This document shows, piece by piece, positions 11,094 to 23,302 of a DNA stretch of 64,000 nucleotides. Source of the stretch: Gnetum montanum (lineage: Eukaryota > Streptophyta > Gnetopsida > Gnetales > Gnetaceae); contig MNCI01014147.1 of the NCBI GenBank assembly GCA_015680685.1, forward strand, positions 358,985 to 422,984, read 5' to 3'. Position numbers and translations under genes: made by a program. Every line of letters begins with the position of its first letter. Position 1 is the first letter of the stretch. The notes under the pieces were generated by a model, which was given only the letters and a program-made list of their open reading frames with translations, was not told where the DNA came from and made no database searches.

Positions 11094-11947
11094 TGATGAG
11101 CAATGAGTATACCCTATGCCCAAACATACGAATCATTAGCATTCACTTAGCAATCTTGCCAAATTCTAAAGAATTTAGGTTTCTAAGTACATTGGTTCTA
11201 GGAGGTGAATCTAACCATTACAATTATTTTCTTCCCAGTTCCATTTGTGAAGTGCAAGTGTATGGTTAAGTGCAACTGAGGTATATGATTTTTATCATTT
11301 TATCTTTTATGAATTAAGTCACCCAATGAACAAGAATAAAGTAATTAAATGTTTAACTAATCTAATAACTAACTAATATCTAACTAATCCTTACATAAGC
11401 ATCCATTCCCACTATACACATCCTAAACACGTTGTAGCACTACTAGGTTACCAAATGTTATGTGTTACTGGGATTACCAAGTGTTAAATGTATGCTCAAA
11501 GTGGTTGTAGTTACGTGTGCTATTTAATCGACATTAATTAATTAATTAAAAACATTAAAATAAATTTCATGAGTATTAAATCTTTAAGAAAACAATTAAT
11601 CTATTTCAAGTGTTGCAAGGTTTTATTAGAAAATCTTGTCTTTATTATCATTCACACTAAAGTGCTAAGGTAAAATAGTGCTTGAATAAAGATTCGCACA
11701 CTCTTTAAATCTTACTACAAGCACTTAGAAAATATCCTAACTTTCAAATGGAAAAACTACAAGCACTTCACTATAACTATGAAAAGATTACTATAAATGT
11801 GACAAGTAGGTGCACATTTATAGGTGGATGTAGGGTGCCTTGTTGACGGGTACAAATTAATGGATCAAACCCCATGTTGATGAGATCCTATTGATAGGAT
11901 CATATTGACGGTATCCCATCAATGTAGCATAATAAGATGGTTGATCA
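11094..11947 (-). repeat. 5' LTR of element A
   Basis: It is homologous over its full length to 411-1257. The boundary is fixed by the PBS on the inner side and by the return of element B sequence on the outer side. A TATA box on the minus strand (TATAAAT, 11816-11822) lies downstream of CATTGATG-type boxes at 11840-11935, so this is the likely promoter of the element. Confidence 0.87.
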
Positions 11948-12347
11948 AATCCACAATGGAAGTGATGATGGACCACATGGGAGAGCTTTGAAGCTAGGTC
12001 TTGACATATTCTAGGGCAAAGTCCAAGAAGGTTCCAAAGGCTAACTCTTAGATAATCAAATGTTGAATCTCCTTAGACTAGATTTGCCTAAGGTAGGTGT
12101 CCATTAATGTGACCTCAAGGTTTGGCCTTGGTCTCGATGCCTCATCTTGGTGGGATTACTTTGTCTCAGCTTCAAGAATCTAATGAACATATTCCACTTT
12201 GGGCTCCTCTTGAAAAGGTCTTGTTGCATGTGTTTTAACTGCTTGTTCTTAGGGCTACTCTAGTTGTTGGCCCCTTCCAGTTTTTGACCACTTGTCCCTT
12301 GGTTGAGATGGTTCTGCTTCATGTGGACCTATAGGTCTAGGTGCCAT
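11948..12347 (-). pseudogene. aORF fragment of element B (N-terminal piece)
   Basis: The reading starts at ATG 12347 and matches the first 390 bases of the element A aORF (3940-4327). It includes the charged N-terminal region and the segment just before WYMGET, and is interrupted by the insertion of element A at 11947/11948. There are several in-frame stops. Confidence 0.7.
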
Positions 12348-14179
12348 CTATAATCACAACATAACCAAGTATCAACATTTGATGTATAACTTAAACATTT
12401 TTGATACCTTGTCTCTTTGGATTAATTATTCTTATGTTATGTTGTAAGTATGGTAGATTTAATTATTTTAATATTATATTAGTATTATTTCATTTTAGTA
12501 TATATCATAGTTTTTTGAAAAGGTTTAACTCTCATGAATTAGTGATTTAATATTATTTTGTTGGTTATATCTTATGGGAGTTAGAAAAAATTGATTTTTT
12601 TTTGTTAAAAACCTAAGGTTTGTGGCCTCCATCACATAGAGCTTACCTTTGGTAGCTGTAGAACTGAAGAATGATGTTAATCGGACAAGTGGTTTGAAAG
12701 TTATGGGCTCTGATAACTACAAAAAATTCTCTCTCATTTTGAAGCAAATGGAAAAAAGTTCACTAAGTGTTGTAGGTATATATAGACCTTTTAGGTTGTG
12801 TTGATAGGATCTCATCAATGCAGCTAATAAAATTTTTCACTATTGAAAATCAAGGAAAAACAAAGAGTTTCTACATCAAATTGAAGTCTATAGGGAACCA
12901 GAGAGGTTAACATCATGATGAAATGCTTTAAGAGAGCTAGGTAATTCATAAAAGGGAGATTTTACTTGGAGAACATTAATGAAGAAGTGCATAACTAGAT
13001 GTAACTAATGTGAAGTACAATAGACTTGAATGAAGAAATGTCTAAGGGATGAGGAACTTAACGAACCCAACCAAGGAGTATGCAAGTGGGTTCTTGCCAT
13101 AGTAAGCTCATGCCCTTACATGTCCTCAAACCAAGGAGTTTGTGGGTCCCATGGATGATTAATGGTTATGGTTAGTTAAGGACCAAATCACCAAAGAAAC
13201 TACCAAAGAATTTTGAAACAAACATGGAAAATAACAATGAGATGAGTTATGGAAAGCATGGCTGGATGAAGTAGAATGTGGGATGGAGTCCTGTATTGTG
13301 GTCACATGAAGTTGCTTGTGGGTTTTGTGGTTAATATGACCTAATAACATCCATACTTAGTCTGAATTAGAACTAACCACTTTTAGTGACTTCACATTAA
13401 CACTCTTAGACTCATCCACCCCCAAGGCACAAGAATATCCGCATAGTTTAATCATCATTCCTAAAAGAGAAGAAAAGAGAAGCAAGAAGTGAAATGGACC
13501 TTATTTAGAGGAGACCTTTAGGCATGGGTAATATGTCTCTCTAGTCCCATAACTAATGCTTGTACCTCATTATTTTATCTAAGGGGTGTGCTTTGAATTT
13601 CCATTATTGTTTTTTTTATTATGGATGGGAACCACACCATGCAAAGACTTTGCTTCCTATTATTAATCTATAATGAAACAATGAGAAATCCATAGAAACA
13701 CTCATGCACCCAAGAGGGTATGCAAGTACAAAGAGCATCAAATCCCTTTGAAGTTACATTATTTTCTATCCATTTAATCCTTCCCAAGTTAGGAAAATAC
13801 CAAGGTCACAGATTCATTAAAAGTTTCATTTAATAAGGGGCCCCATACTTCCAAAACAAGGGAACACCATAAAGTTTCATGGATGGGTGGATGATGTGGA
13901 CTCATTGCCTATTGTCATGAAAAGAAATCATGTCTTAGTTATCAACATCAAAATTCAAAGATAGAATATAGATATTAATAATCAAATAACATTATAGTAC
14001 AAACCACCATCAATTAATAGCTACAGTTGCACTAAGTCCTGGTGGCAATATAGGAAAACATAAGAAAAAATTTTAAATTTAATAAAGTAAAATATAGAAG
14101 AAATTATGAAATATTTAAGAAGGAGAAAATGTCCTAAAAATGGTATAAAATAAAAACTATGAAAAATAGAAAAAATTAA
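12348..14179 (-). other. Non-coding spacer, element B
   Basis: It is the counterpart of 4328-6215 in A and 48539-50520 in C, collinear and non-coding. It includes the candidate internal promoter at 12777-12835. The AT-rich right part runs up to the integrase tail. Confidence 0.65.
12777..12835 (-). promoter_or_regulatory. Candidate internal promoter, element B
   Basis: A TATATATA box on the minus strand at 12777-12784 lies 430 bp upstream of the aORF ATG at 12347. Upstream of it are CATTGATGAG and CCTATCAACAC boxes (12795-12830), the same kind found in the LTR U3. Position and order agree with A and C. Confidence 0.45.
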
Positions 14180-15520
14180 AAATTGAGGAGCCGCTTTGTT
14201 TAATGATCATGGATGGCCATCTTCCACATGATTGAGTTGGAAGGAGGAGATCCAAAAAATTGAGCATGCTTGTTCATTTGTTGAGGTGTTATGGTCACTG
14301 GCTCTTTTGGGTTCATGGATAGGCTTCAGTTACTATGTGTTGATCAGTAGCTTTTCATTTGAACTTTTAAGTTTGCAAATTGACATGGCCTTAGAAGAAA
14401 AGATTTCATAGATAATGTAAGGCCCTTTCCTCAACATTTGGAACTTAGTTCTTTGTGGTACCTGTGTGGGATTCCAATATAAGACTCCATCTACCAGTTG
14501 AAATTTCACATTCTTTATTCTAAGGTCATGTCATTATTTATTAAAATTTTTATGTACTTTGTTAGGTGATAAGGCCACTAATCAGTTCTCATCTAGCACA
14601 TTGAGATTCATTAACCTTTCTTTCTATGCTAGGCTAAGGTCAAGGCGAAGGTCATAAGTGGTTGATAGTGTAAGGAGCTTTTCTTGGATGGGAAGTGTTG
14701 GTAGTTTTTTGTACACAAGCTCATAGGGAGAGTAGCCAATAGGAAGTTTCCAAGTGGAGCATTAGACCCAAAGGACATCATTGAGTTTTGTGCTCCATTC
14801 CCTCTTATATTTACTAACTATTCTTGTTAGTATTTTCATGATCTTCCTATTCATAACCTCCACTTGACTATTAGCTTGGGGGTGGTAGGGTGTTAGTTTA
14901 TGCTCAACACCAAGCATTGCATGAGCTTTCGAAAGGTGGTATCTATAAAATGAGTTTCATTATCAGAAATAAGTACATGTGGCATCCCAAACCTATTTAC
15001 AATATGTTGTTGTACAAACTGAGTAGTCATAGAAGATGTGCAATCAATGATGATTGCCACTTCTACCCACTTGATACTATAGTCAAAAGATACTATAATG
15101 TACCCGTTTTTCTTAGACATGGGAGTGATGGAACCCATGAAATTCATACCCCAAATATCAAAGAGCTCCAGTTGTTAGATCCATTGTTGAGGCCCCTCTA
15201 TACAAGCAGTCATTTCACCATCATGTTGGTAGCATTTATAAGAGTAGATAAAGTGGTGAGCACCCCTGAAAAGTGTTGGCTAATAATACCCTACCATGAG
15301 GATCTTAATGATCGCATATCTCCTAGTATAGTGACCCCCATAAGGGCCTTCATGAGTATCTTGAAGAACATGCAGTTGATTAGCATTAGGTACGTACCAT
15401 TGAACCAGGCTATCGGCACATAGCTTGTAAAGGCATTCATTGATTTCCATGAAGTGTTTTTCCTAGTGAAGAAACTATTGTTTCTTCCTATTATCCTAAT
15501 CATGTGGCATCTTCTGAGTT
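14180..15520 (-). pseudogene. Integrase, element B
   Basis: From the right: a zinc-binding region (about 15200-15430, in shifted frames); the core with FDYSIKWVEVA holding the first Asp and LISDNETHF holding the second (14893-15147); and YHPQANSQVEVMNR with the catalytic Glu (about 14850-14890). The C-terminal tail reads MNKHAQFFGSPPSNS (about 14220-14290). All three catalytic residues are visible but in different frames, so it is a pseudogene. The plus-strand reading of 177 codons at 14890-15423 is only its antisense shadow. Confidence 0.85.
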
Positions 15521-16013
15521 AGAAGACAGGTGAGAATGCCATCATACTAGTTGATTTTAGTGGGCACTTATTTGTTATAGCCCTAACAAAGAGGAATTCA
15601 TCAGGAAATTGATTTGAAAATGGGTTCTCCTCCTCTTTATTGTTCCATCTCAACTGAGATAAGTGGTTAGCAATCAAATTATTGGTCTCCTTTTGATCTA
15701 TCATTGTCATCTTGAATTCCTACAAAATCACTAGCCACCATATGACATGGGGCTCACTGTTGGCTTATTCATTAGGAACCAAATTGCATTGTGGTTTACG
15801 TGCATAAACACCTTGTACCTAAGCACGTAGTGTTTGAATTTTTTTAAGGCATACACCACTACCATCAGTTCTTTCTCCACAATGCTTCTACTCATACAAT
15901 GGATGTAGTAAGGACATTTTTGATTGTCCAGCTATGTGAGCACAACTCTCAAGGCATAATTGGATGCATCTATCATGATGTGGAAGGGCCTAGACCAGTC
16001 AGGTGCTCATAGA
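15521..16013 (-). pseudogene. RNase H, element B
   Basis: The minus strand reads IMIDASNYALRVVLT (about 15960) with the first catalytic Asp, and then VEKELMVVVYALKKF (about 15850) with the catalytic Glu. The third motif, normally TDH, reads VNHNA (about 15790), so that Asp is now Asn. It degrades the RNA strand during reverse transcription. Stops and shifts are present. Confidence 0.78.
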
Positions 16014-16858
16014 ATTGGAGTTTCAATGTGCTTGTGCTTAATTTACTAGAATGCATGCTCACATTCCTTGGTCCAGAAAAATGGAGCATCCTTCTTTGTC
16101 AGCTTCACGAATGGTTTAGGGGTCTTAGAGAAATTCTCAATGAATCACTAGTAGTAGCTAGTGTGGCCAGGGTATGATCTCACATCTTTAACTTTTTCTG
16201 GTTGTTAGGTAATTCCTTGGATGATCCTTATTTTTTTAGAGCCCACATGAATTGATTTTTATAAAATTTTATGCCCTAACACAATGCCCTTCTAGACTAT
16301 CAAGTGGTTTTTTTGCTAGTTGAGCCTAAGGATTATCTCCACACACCTTTTTAGTACTTTCTCAAGATGGTCAAGGGCTTGGTCGAATGTAGTCCCATAG
16401 GTGGAGAAGTCAACCATGAATACTTTCACCTTGTTACTAATTTGCTATTGGAAAATGCTTAGGACTAGGCTTTGGAATGTGGTAGGGGCATTGCATAGGC
16501 TGAACAGTATCTTTCTGGATGCGAAAGTCCCTCATGGACTTGTGAATGTGGTTTTTGCTTGATCCTTTGATGCTATTTGGATTTGGTTATACCCACTATA
16601 ACCATCCAAAAAGCTATAGTAATAATGCACAAAAATAGTGTACAACACTTGGTCCAAAAATGGCAACAAAAAGTGATCCTTATATGTTTCCATGTTTAAT
16701 AGCCTAAAGTTGACGTAGACCTTCCATTTCCCCCCTTTCTTTGGTACTATCACAAGTGGGCTAACCCACTTGCTATCCACAGTGGGATAAATGAACCCCA
16801 CTTTGCGGAGTTGTTCAATCTTCTCTTTGAAAATATGCTTCAATTTGGTATTCAATCA
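16014..16858 (-). pseudogene. Reverse transcriptase, element B
   Basis: The open piece 16532-16855 covers the fingers: VGFIYPTVDSKWVSPLVIV, then KWKVYVNFRLLN and SFLDGYSGYNQIQIA. It continues with LFSLCNAPTTFQSLVLSIF (about 16470-16510). The active-site motif reads VFMVDFSTYG (about 16420); the family normally has FMDDFSVYG, so one catalytic Asp is Val. The FMDDF type is typical of Athila and related gypsy lineages. The thumb follows through about 16100. Confidence 0.85.
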
Positions 16859-17905
16859 CTGCTATAGTTGCCTCTTTAGTTTAACAGAGGCATCTATGTA
16901 GATGCGATGTTGACATATCCTTGGATCAATTTCAGTAAGCTCATGATATGACCAAGTAAAGGTTGTTGGTTGTTTGTTGACCATCTCCCACAACTTCTTT
17001 TTTTGCACAAGAGCAAGGTTGGCATTGATAATTACTAACTTGCCATTTTTCAAAAATGTATATGCCATTCTGGCTGGTAGAGCTTTTAGCTCATGGAGCT
17101 CTAGTTTAAAGCTCTTAGAGATTTTCAACTCTTTCCAATTGATGTCATTAGGTTCATTAGAGAGTTGGTGATGGATTTACTCCATCTCGTCCATGTGCTC
17201 ATTGTAGGCACTTGTTAGGCTCTTAGTTTGTTCCATTCACAAAGTTGAGCTACTTTTAAATTCAATTGTTAGTCATTAGGTATCCTCTTATTTTGTGGAT
17301 ACTATGTTTATGCCCCTTTGGATTTTTGTTACATCTACACACTGCTTACATGCTTTGATTATGGTACGTTTTACTATTATAATTTCTGCATGCAATGACA
17401 CCTTGTGTCATTGTACATGATGCATGGAACGTGCTTCCTCTCAATTTTTCCAAAATTAATTTCCTTGGAAATTTTTAAGGAGAGGTTTTTGATTCTCAGT
17501 TGCACATCTATTGTACTTAGCCAAGTCCTTCCCATGATGATTAAAAAGTCCCACTTGTAGTTTTCTACTTAGATTATGAGAAAGTCAATAGTATAGGACC
17601 ATCCACAAATAGTGGTTATAATGTTCTCCACCACTTCCAAGGGAGAAATGATGGATTAATCTACTAACTCAAGATGAATATTGCTCTTATTGAGAGAGGA
17701 GGTAGGTTCTAGGCTTTGTACATTTCATGAGATATTGGATTGGCACTAGAACTTAAGTTTAGAAGAGCCTTGCAAGCCTCATTCCTAGTGATTTGCAAGT
17801 AAATTAGGGGACTCACAAGATCAAATCTCTTCCTAGGAAGATGTCCAGCCTTTATCTAATCTGTGATCATGTGGGTCAACATGATAGTATGCACTTTGGG
17901 AAGCA
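16859..17905 (-). pseudogene. Protease and linker, element B
   Basis: It is collinear with 7336-8382 of element A. The linker next to RT keeps an open piece (16862-17128, with MAYTFLKNGKLVIINA). The protease lies at about 17390-17890. Its active site is eroded: the position of DSGS in A reads roughly NLSS here (about 17750). Confidence 0.72.
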
Positions 17906-20433
17906 TTTGATTTGAAGGGATCTCAAAGGATGCTACAGAGGAGGAAGTGGAAGTAGGATTTATAACTGTAAGTGTCTATGAGGACTTAGTAAGACTATTG
18001 GTTTAGAAAAAGAGTCATTTTCAAGGTTTATTATCTGAACCACTTGGCTAGAGAGTTGGCTGTAAATTAACAACCCTTATGACATTTCTTTACTATGGCT
18101 AGGGTAGAATTTCACTCTGCATGGATGGAGCTAGTGGCAATTGAGTTGAGGATGGAGGTAGAGCTACAAAAGGATTAGAAGGGTAATATGGAAATGAGGA
18201 TTCCATTCTTGAAGATTGTGCTATGTAATACTTAGGAGGGTAGTAGTGGTGTTGGAAAAATGCATGATTGGAAGAGTTACATAGAGAAATTAGCTACCAA
18301 ACATAGTAATCATATGGATTTGGCTGCTAGTAAGGGTATTGTTGCCTTGGTGGAGGCATCCCCATAACTATGGGTGTTGCCACTATTGGTATTACTCATG
18401 AGGTTGAGGTGGAGCTTAACTCAGATAACAGGTTTATTGTTGGTGGAATTGCTTGTAGTTTCCTTAAGGATAAGGCAATTGCTTGGGTGCTTGCCTTTTT
18501 GCCAATCTAAGATTTAGCGCATACACCCTAGATTCTTGCTAGTGTGACATAATTAGGAAACATCCCTTAGGATGTTTGTATTGTTAGATATTACACCCAC
18601 CATCATCATCTATCTTAGAATTCACAACCTCTTGAATGGTAGTAGCTTTGCCCTTACCCCTTTGATGGACATATTTAGCTTTCTTCATTCTCCTTTGGTC
18701 ATGATCACTACCTTACTCTTTGGACAACTGTACAATTTGAAGAGTGCTTTGGAACTTTTTATCCAAAGAGTTCCACATTATATCTACCTTAGCTAATATT
18801 TCATAAATAGATTTTTGTTTCAGCAAGGTCTTTCATTACATCACATTATCACAAAATTAAACCTTCCTTTTGTGGATAGAAGGATCCTAGTTGTACTTCT
18901 TTGCACATTCCCTTTTCATTAGCTCATCTTCTTTTTTGTTCAATTGCTCAATCAACCTTTGGATTTGATGAGCTCTTAGTTCTGAAAGTCTCTCATGGGC
19001 ATAGACCTCAAGAGTTCTTCTTGTTTCTATCCTAAGCCCATCTATGATATGGTAGAGCTACTCCCTTTGAGAAACTCCATGGCCTAGGTACCTAGGTAAT
19101 AGAGAGTAATATTTGATGATGGTTGCATCCAAGGACTCCTATGTTCCTTACTTCCACCCTTGGGATCTACTTCCTTAGGTTAGATACTCAGAAGTACATT
19201 TGATACTTATCATTGAAGAGTTCAAGCATTGTATTCCATTGTATAATTGATTCTAGTTCTAGGCATCGGCACTAGCTTTCGACCTCCTTTATGAGTATCC
19301 TAGGGAACAACCTCAATTTTTTCCATTCGTTCTCAATATTTTCTTGTAAAGAGCATGCATCATGAAAGGCTTGGAGATGATTTTGTGGATCAAAATTGTA
19401 TCCCCCTTCAAACTTAGGGATATTGTTCATGTCCAACCATTTAATTCAATTATCTTTCATGTGCCTTGTTGGAATCCTTATAGATTCTGCAATATTTAGC
19501 ATATTTTAGGTTGCAAGAAAAGGCTCATCATAATCATGACCTCTATGATTACCATGATGCCTATGATGCCCTTTGCTATCCCTTCACTCATGGTGGTGGA
19601 CCTCCCTTGATTGCCCACACCCCTGGTGTCTACTGTTCCATTGAAACATGTGATCATCTTTGGCTTGCCTATCACCTCCATCATGGTCTTGTCTTCTACA
19701 GCTTTAGTTAGAGTTGGAGGAGGAAGAAGATGAGGATGAAGAAGGTGAATAAGAATGGGAACTAGCACTAGAATGATTCCTACTACTTCCTCTCCTTTGG
19801 TCCTAACCACGATCACCATGTTTGTTTTTATTATGGTGCTTATCATTGTTCCTACCTTAACTCCCTCCTTTAGAGCCCCCATGATCATGGGACCTATTCT
19901 TCGCTAAACTGGGATTTTTTATAGTTGATTGTAAATTTTGGTTAAGGGCTCCTTCATCAAAGAGAAGGGGATAAGAGTTAATGTTTTGGGAACCCCTAGA
20001 GAAGGGATCCTTACCTTTCTTTTATCCTAGTAGGAACAAGGGGTTTGTGAACTATTTGCTCTTTGACACCTCATAGCACACCTCCATTTGTTGATCTTTC
20101 CTTTGTTGTGCATCGATGGGATGATAATCCTAGTAGTCATGATCTTGCACAATGTACTTAGCATTGAGTCCTTATATTTCTAATCTCATGAGATTGTTGA
20201 GCAACATTGCAGGAATCGATCGATCTAGTAGCAATACAATGTTTACCCTCCATGTCCCTCCACCGCATCTATTCATCCTTGTGTAGGATGAAGGCGAAGC
20301 TAGGGATATATTCATCTAGATGAGCATAGATCACATTGCATTGTTGGGGAATAGAGGGTTTTGGGTCTTCTTTCCTTTAATTGAAAGCTTGCTTGAATAG
20401 CAGTAAAGAATCTTCCCTATGAGAAAAATTCAT
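17906..20433 (-). pseudogene. gag, element B
   Basis: The reading starts at ATG 20433 (MNFSHRED...). FILHKDEQMRWRDMEGKH (about 20270) matches the same segment in A and E. The low-complexity linker (about 19700-19960) and the gag core with IPKFEGGYNFDP and a QGRLSKL-like segment (about 19000-19440) follow, then the Cys/His cluster near 18540-18600. It is interrupted by stops. Confidence 0.75.
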
Positions 20434-20557
20434 ATTAGTTTGAAAGAAAAATAGTGTGCTTATATTATTATCTTTCATAATGATTTCAACTTTAGGGTTC
20501 ATTATGATGTTGTTATATAATTTTACTAACTCCTAGGTAGTGCACGTAGCTAACTAA

Positions 20558-20578
20558 AGTCCCTAGCAATGGTGCCAA
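20558..20578 (-). other. Primer-binding site, element B
   Basis: The minus strand reads TTGGCACCATTGCTAGGGAC directly next to the 5' LTR. The first eleven bases are identical to those of elements A and E. Confidence 0.75.
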
Positions 20579-21424
20579 TGATGAGTAGTAAGCAATCCAT
20601 ACACCCAATCATATGAATCACTAGCATTTACTAAGCAATCTGATTGAATTTTATAGAGTTTAACTCTCTAAGTACACCTTTCCTAGTAGTGAATCTCAAA
20701 GATATGATTGTTATCTTCCTAGTTCCACTTGTGAGGTGCAATGGTATGGTTAAGTGTAATTGAGGCATATGATTTTTATCCTTTTTATGTTTTTCATTTA
20801 ATTCACCTAAGTGCCAAAAATAAAGTAATTAAATGTTTAATTAGTCTAATAACTATTTAATGTCTTAACTAATCCTAACACAAGTATATGTTCCCACCTT
20901 CTATATGCATCTTGAACACATTGCAACGCTACTGGGTTACCAAGCGTTAAGCACTATTTGGATTACCAAGCGTTAACACATGTACGAGGTGTTCATACTT
21001 ATGTGCCTTAATTATCTAAATTCAATTAATTACTTAAATTCTTGAACATACGTTACATGAAGAAAAAATGCATTCAAGTAAATATTGCACTAAGTCCATG
21101 AACTGCAAGGATTATGAAGAGTGTTTATCGTGATTGCTATTTACATCGAGGTGCCCAAGTACATCAATGCTTGTATAAATATATGTACACTTTTAAATTC
21201 TACTATGGACACTTAGAAAAGATTCTAACTTTGGAAGAAATAAAATGCAAGAGTTTGACTAAGTTATCAATCAATGAATGCCATAAATGCAGCGACTGCA
21301 CACATTTATATAAGCAAGACTAGACACTACATTGATGTGTATGTGGCAATGCATTAAACCATGTTCTAACGGGTATGTGTCAATGGGATTATGTTGATGC
21401 AGTCTAATCAACCATGACTCATCA
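20579..21424 (-). repeat. 5' LTR of element B
   Basis: It is homologous to the element A LTRs along its length. It ends TGACTCATCA on the plus strand, giving the minus-strand start TGATGAGTCA. Sequence to the right carries no PPT or interior of this family, so this is the outer edge of B. Confidence 0.85.
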
Positions 21425-22385
21425 CCCAAAAGTCCCAATAATATTGCCTTTGCTTACTTAAATAACTTTGCCTTTGAATCCTATGTGATGTACATGTTAA
21501 TGTACTTTTTAAATAATGTCAAGTCATCTACTGTGAGTTGCTGTGGGTTGCACCTACTCATAGCCCTTGCTTGGGTATGACTCACTACAATTCACAACAT
21601 TTTCATAGCCCTAGAAATCACCACCTTAGTTAGAAAAAATTGCTAAATTTTAGCAACCACCATTTTTTCAATGTAACCTCATGAAAGTTGCATCTTCATG
21701 GACAAAGTGTGACCTACTACAAGTTTCCTCCCCTTTGTAATACCAAATCTTGCATACCAAAATTTATAAACATGATGTTTGAACTAACTATAGGTTACTT
21801 GAGTCACATCTAGATTACAATCATTTACTACAGATAACTATAAGTTGTAGTTACCCACAGTAGCCTATCCAAGTCCACCAAACATTACAAATTACCTTAA
21901 TCAACTCTAAACTTAGAGATTAAACTCCTTATGACTCCTACAACATATGGAAAGTAGGAATTACAAGTTAGAAATGGGAGTTGTTCCTATACTAGATATT
22001 CCACCCTAAAAATGTATGAACTAGGTGAACAAAGGCTTGGGAATTGGAGTAGGTTAACTCCACTAATTAATCACCTTCAAATACCAAATTTGAATATTAT
22101 GTAGAGATAAAAATTTTTTTCTTGAAAATATGAAAACTAGATATTTTCAATTAATTTATTAGAAGATTATAATTGATTTCATAAAAACCTTCAAACATCC
22201 TAAAACCTTTCACACTCAAATGATATTATAGAGCATGAGGCTCTATAATCACATAATGGCTATTCTCAATGCAAGACACAACTAATATAGAATCTCTCCT
22301 ATAACTCGAGATTAAGATCTCAACTCACAAGTAAGACACAAGAGATTAGAACACAAAGACTAACACATCACAAGTTGATCTTGGA
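21425..22385 (+). other. Unassigned AT-rich sequence
   Basis: No convincing coding pattern, LTR pair or repeat is recognised here. It lies outside the 5' LTR of element B and is therefore the flank into which B inserted, or the outer part of the LTR of element F. Short direct repeats such as ACTATAGGTTAC/ACTATAAGTTGTAG (21790-21860) are the only structure noted. Confidence 0.4.
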
Positions 22386-23079
22386 GTTGTAATCACCAAT
22401 TTCACTCCCTCGATGTGCTCACACACACACTCTCTTGTTTAGCTCTTCACTTTCAAGATCACTCTTCTTACTCATCATCTAATAATGGTAAAAATACAAT
22501 AATATTTATCAAAAACTAGAATACAAGAAACTTAGAAATATTTTGTCAACTCAACTTGAGGATCTTCATATGTTTTCCAAGTCTTCTCACCTTCTCCCCA
22601 GTTGTCTCTATCTTTTTTCATCATGTTTTGGCTATTTCCCAAATTGGGATGAGTGTTTTTGAAAGTTTCCCCACATGTACAGGTCATCTTTAACATTGAA
22701 AACATGTCTTTGTGTTAACCCAGTTGTTAGGCAAAACATCTACTATTTTTCTAGGACATCTCTTTCTAAGGTTAAGACATCTTCACTTCTAGCAAGATAT
22801 CTTCCCTGAGATGTCTTATTTGTAGTAGAGATTTCTTGTCTGAGATGTCTCATGTTTTATAGAGATGTATTCCTCGAGACATCTTCTTCTTAGGCAAGAT
22901 GTGTCACCCAAGATGTTAGTCCAAATAGCAAGATGTCTACTCTAAACTGTAAACATCTCCTGTCACTTCTAGGCCTTAGCTAAGATGTCTTCTAGCCCTC
23001 CAAGACATCTCTCTAGTATTCAATACTTGCAAAACTTACATGTAGAAAAGAACAAGAGGATCGAATACCAGCTCTTCCA
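22386..23079 (-). repeat. Possible 3' LTR of element F
   Basis: It precedes the 3' end of the F integrase gene. Its right edge reads CTCTTCCA, followed by a minus-strand purine stretch TTTGAAGGG, which would suit TG...CA termini next to a polypurine tract. It contains the AGATGTCT/AGACATCT cluster at 22680-23000, also found at 44090-44360. No clean alignment to a second LTR could be made by eye, so both ends are tentative. Confidence 0.35.
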
Positions 23080-23302
23080 CCCTTCAAATAGTGAACTTAG
23101 GTAAATAAAGGAGTAGGGGTTGAAGTGATTCCCCATTGATGTAGTTTGGTTTCATAAACCCATACAACGTCATTTGTAGATTGATCCTCCTAATGAATCA
23201 AGCACTCATGCCTCTTGACTTCCCGAGTGCTAGAAGCTTCTCTCCACTTGAGTATGATTACCTTCCTCTCCATTGAAGGCTTGGACCAAACAATAACCCC
23301 CT
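23080..23302 (-). other. 3' untranslated end of element F
   Basis: A short stretch between the possible LTR and the integrase C-terminus. It resembles a decayed reading of the integrase tail but is too broken to assign. Confidence 0.35.

Larger units (their letters stand above)
411..11947 (-). mobile_element. Element A: Athila-like gypsy retrotransposon, LTR to LTR
   Basis: The element has two related LTRs (411-1257 and 11094-11947) and a PBS just inside the right LTR. In minus-strand order its interior is gag, protease, linker, integrase, a non-coding spacer and an extra ORF. It sits inside the aORF of element B. The flanking five bases (actac left, aatcc right) agree at three of five positions, and removing five bases restores the length of the interrupted ORF, so they are probably a decayed target duplication. 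RT and RNase H are missing. Assignment to the Athila side of Ty3/gypsy rests on the PBS type, the protease motif and the extra ORF after integrase; this is inference, not a tree. Confidence 0.85.
11948..21424 (-). mobile_element. Element B: Athila-like retrotransposon (right, main piece)
   Basis: It continues from 169-410 after element A. It holds the aORF start, the spacer, integrase, RNase H, RT, protease, gag, PBS and 5' LTR. It is the most complete pol of its family in the window and serves here as the reference for what A, C, D and E have lost. The 3' LTR and the rest of the aORF lie left of the window, beyond the insertion ending at 168. All genes carry stops. Confidence 0.85.

Noticed and set aside
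14890-15423. Plus-strand reading of 177 codons, the longest open frame of the window
   Set aside because: It is exactly antisense to the integrase of element B, has no known motif and is not kept open in the matching region of A beyond a short piece.
19496-19888. Met/Ile-rich minus-strand reading of 130 codons (also 10019-10405)
   Set aside because: Both are frame-shifted readings of the Ser/His/Asp-rich gag linker. The Met/Ile richness comes from the ATGATC-like repeats, and the flanking gag uses another frame.
22420-22435. CA microsatellite (also TG run near 33670 and TA run near 43480)
   Set aside because: Very short and common in plant DNA; no structural meaning in context.
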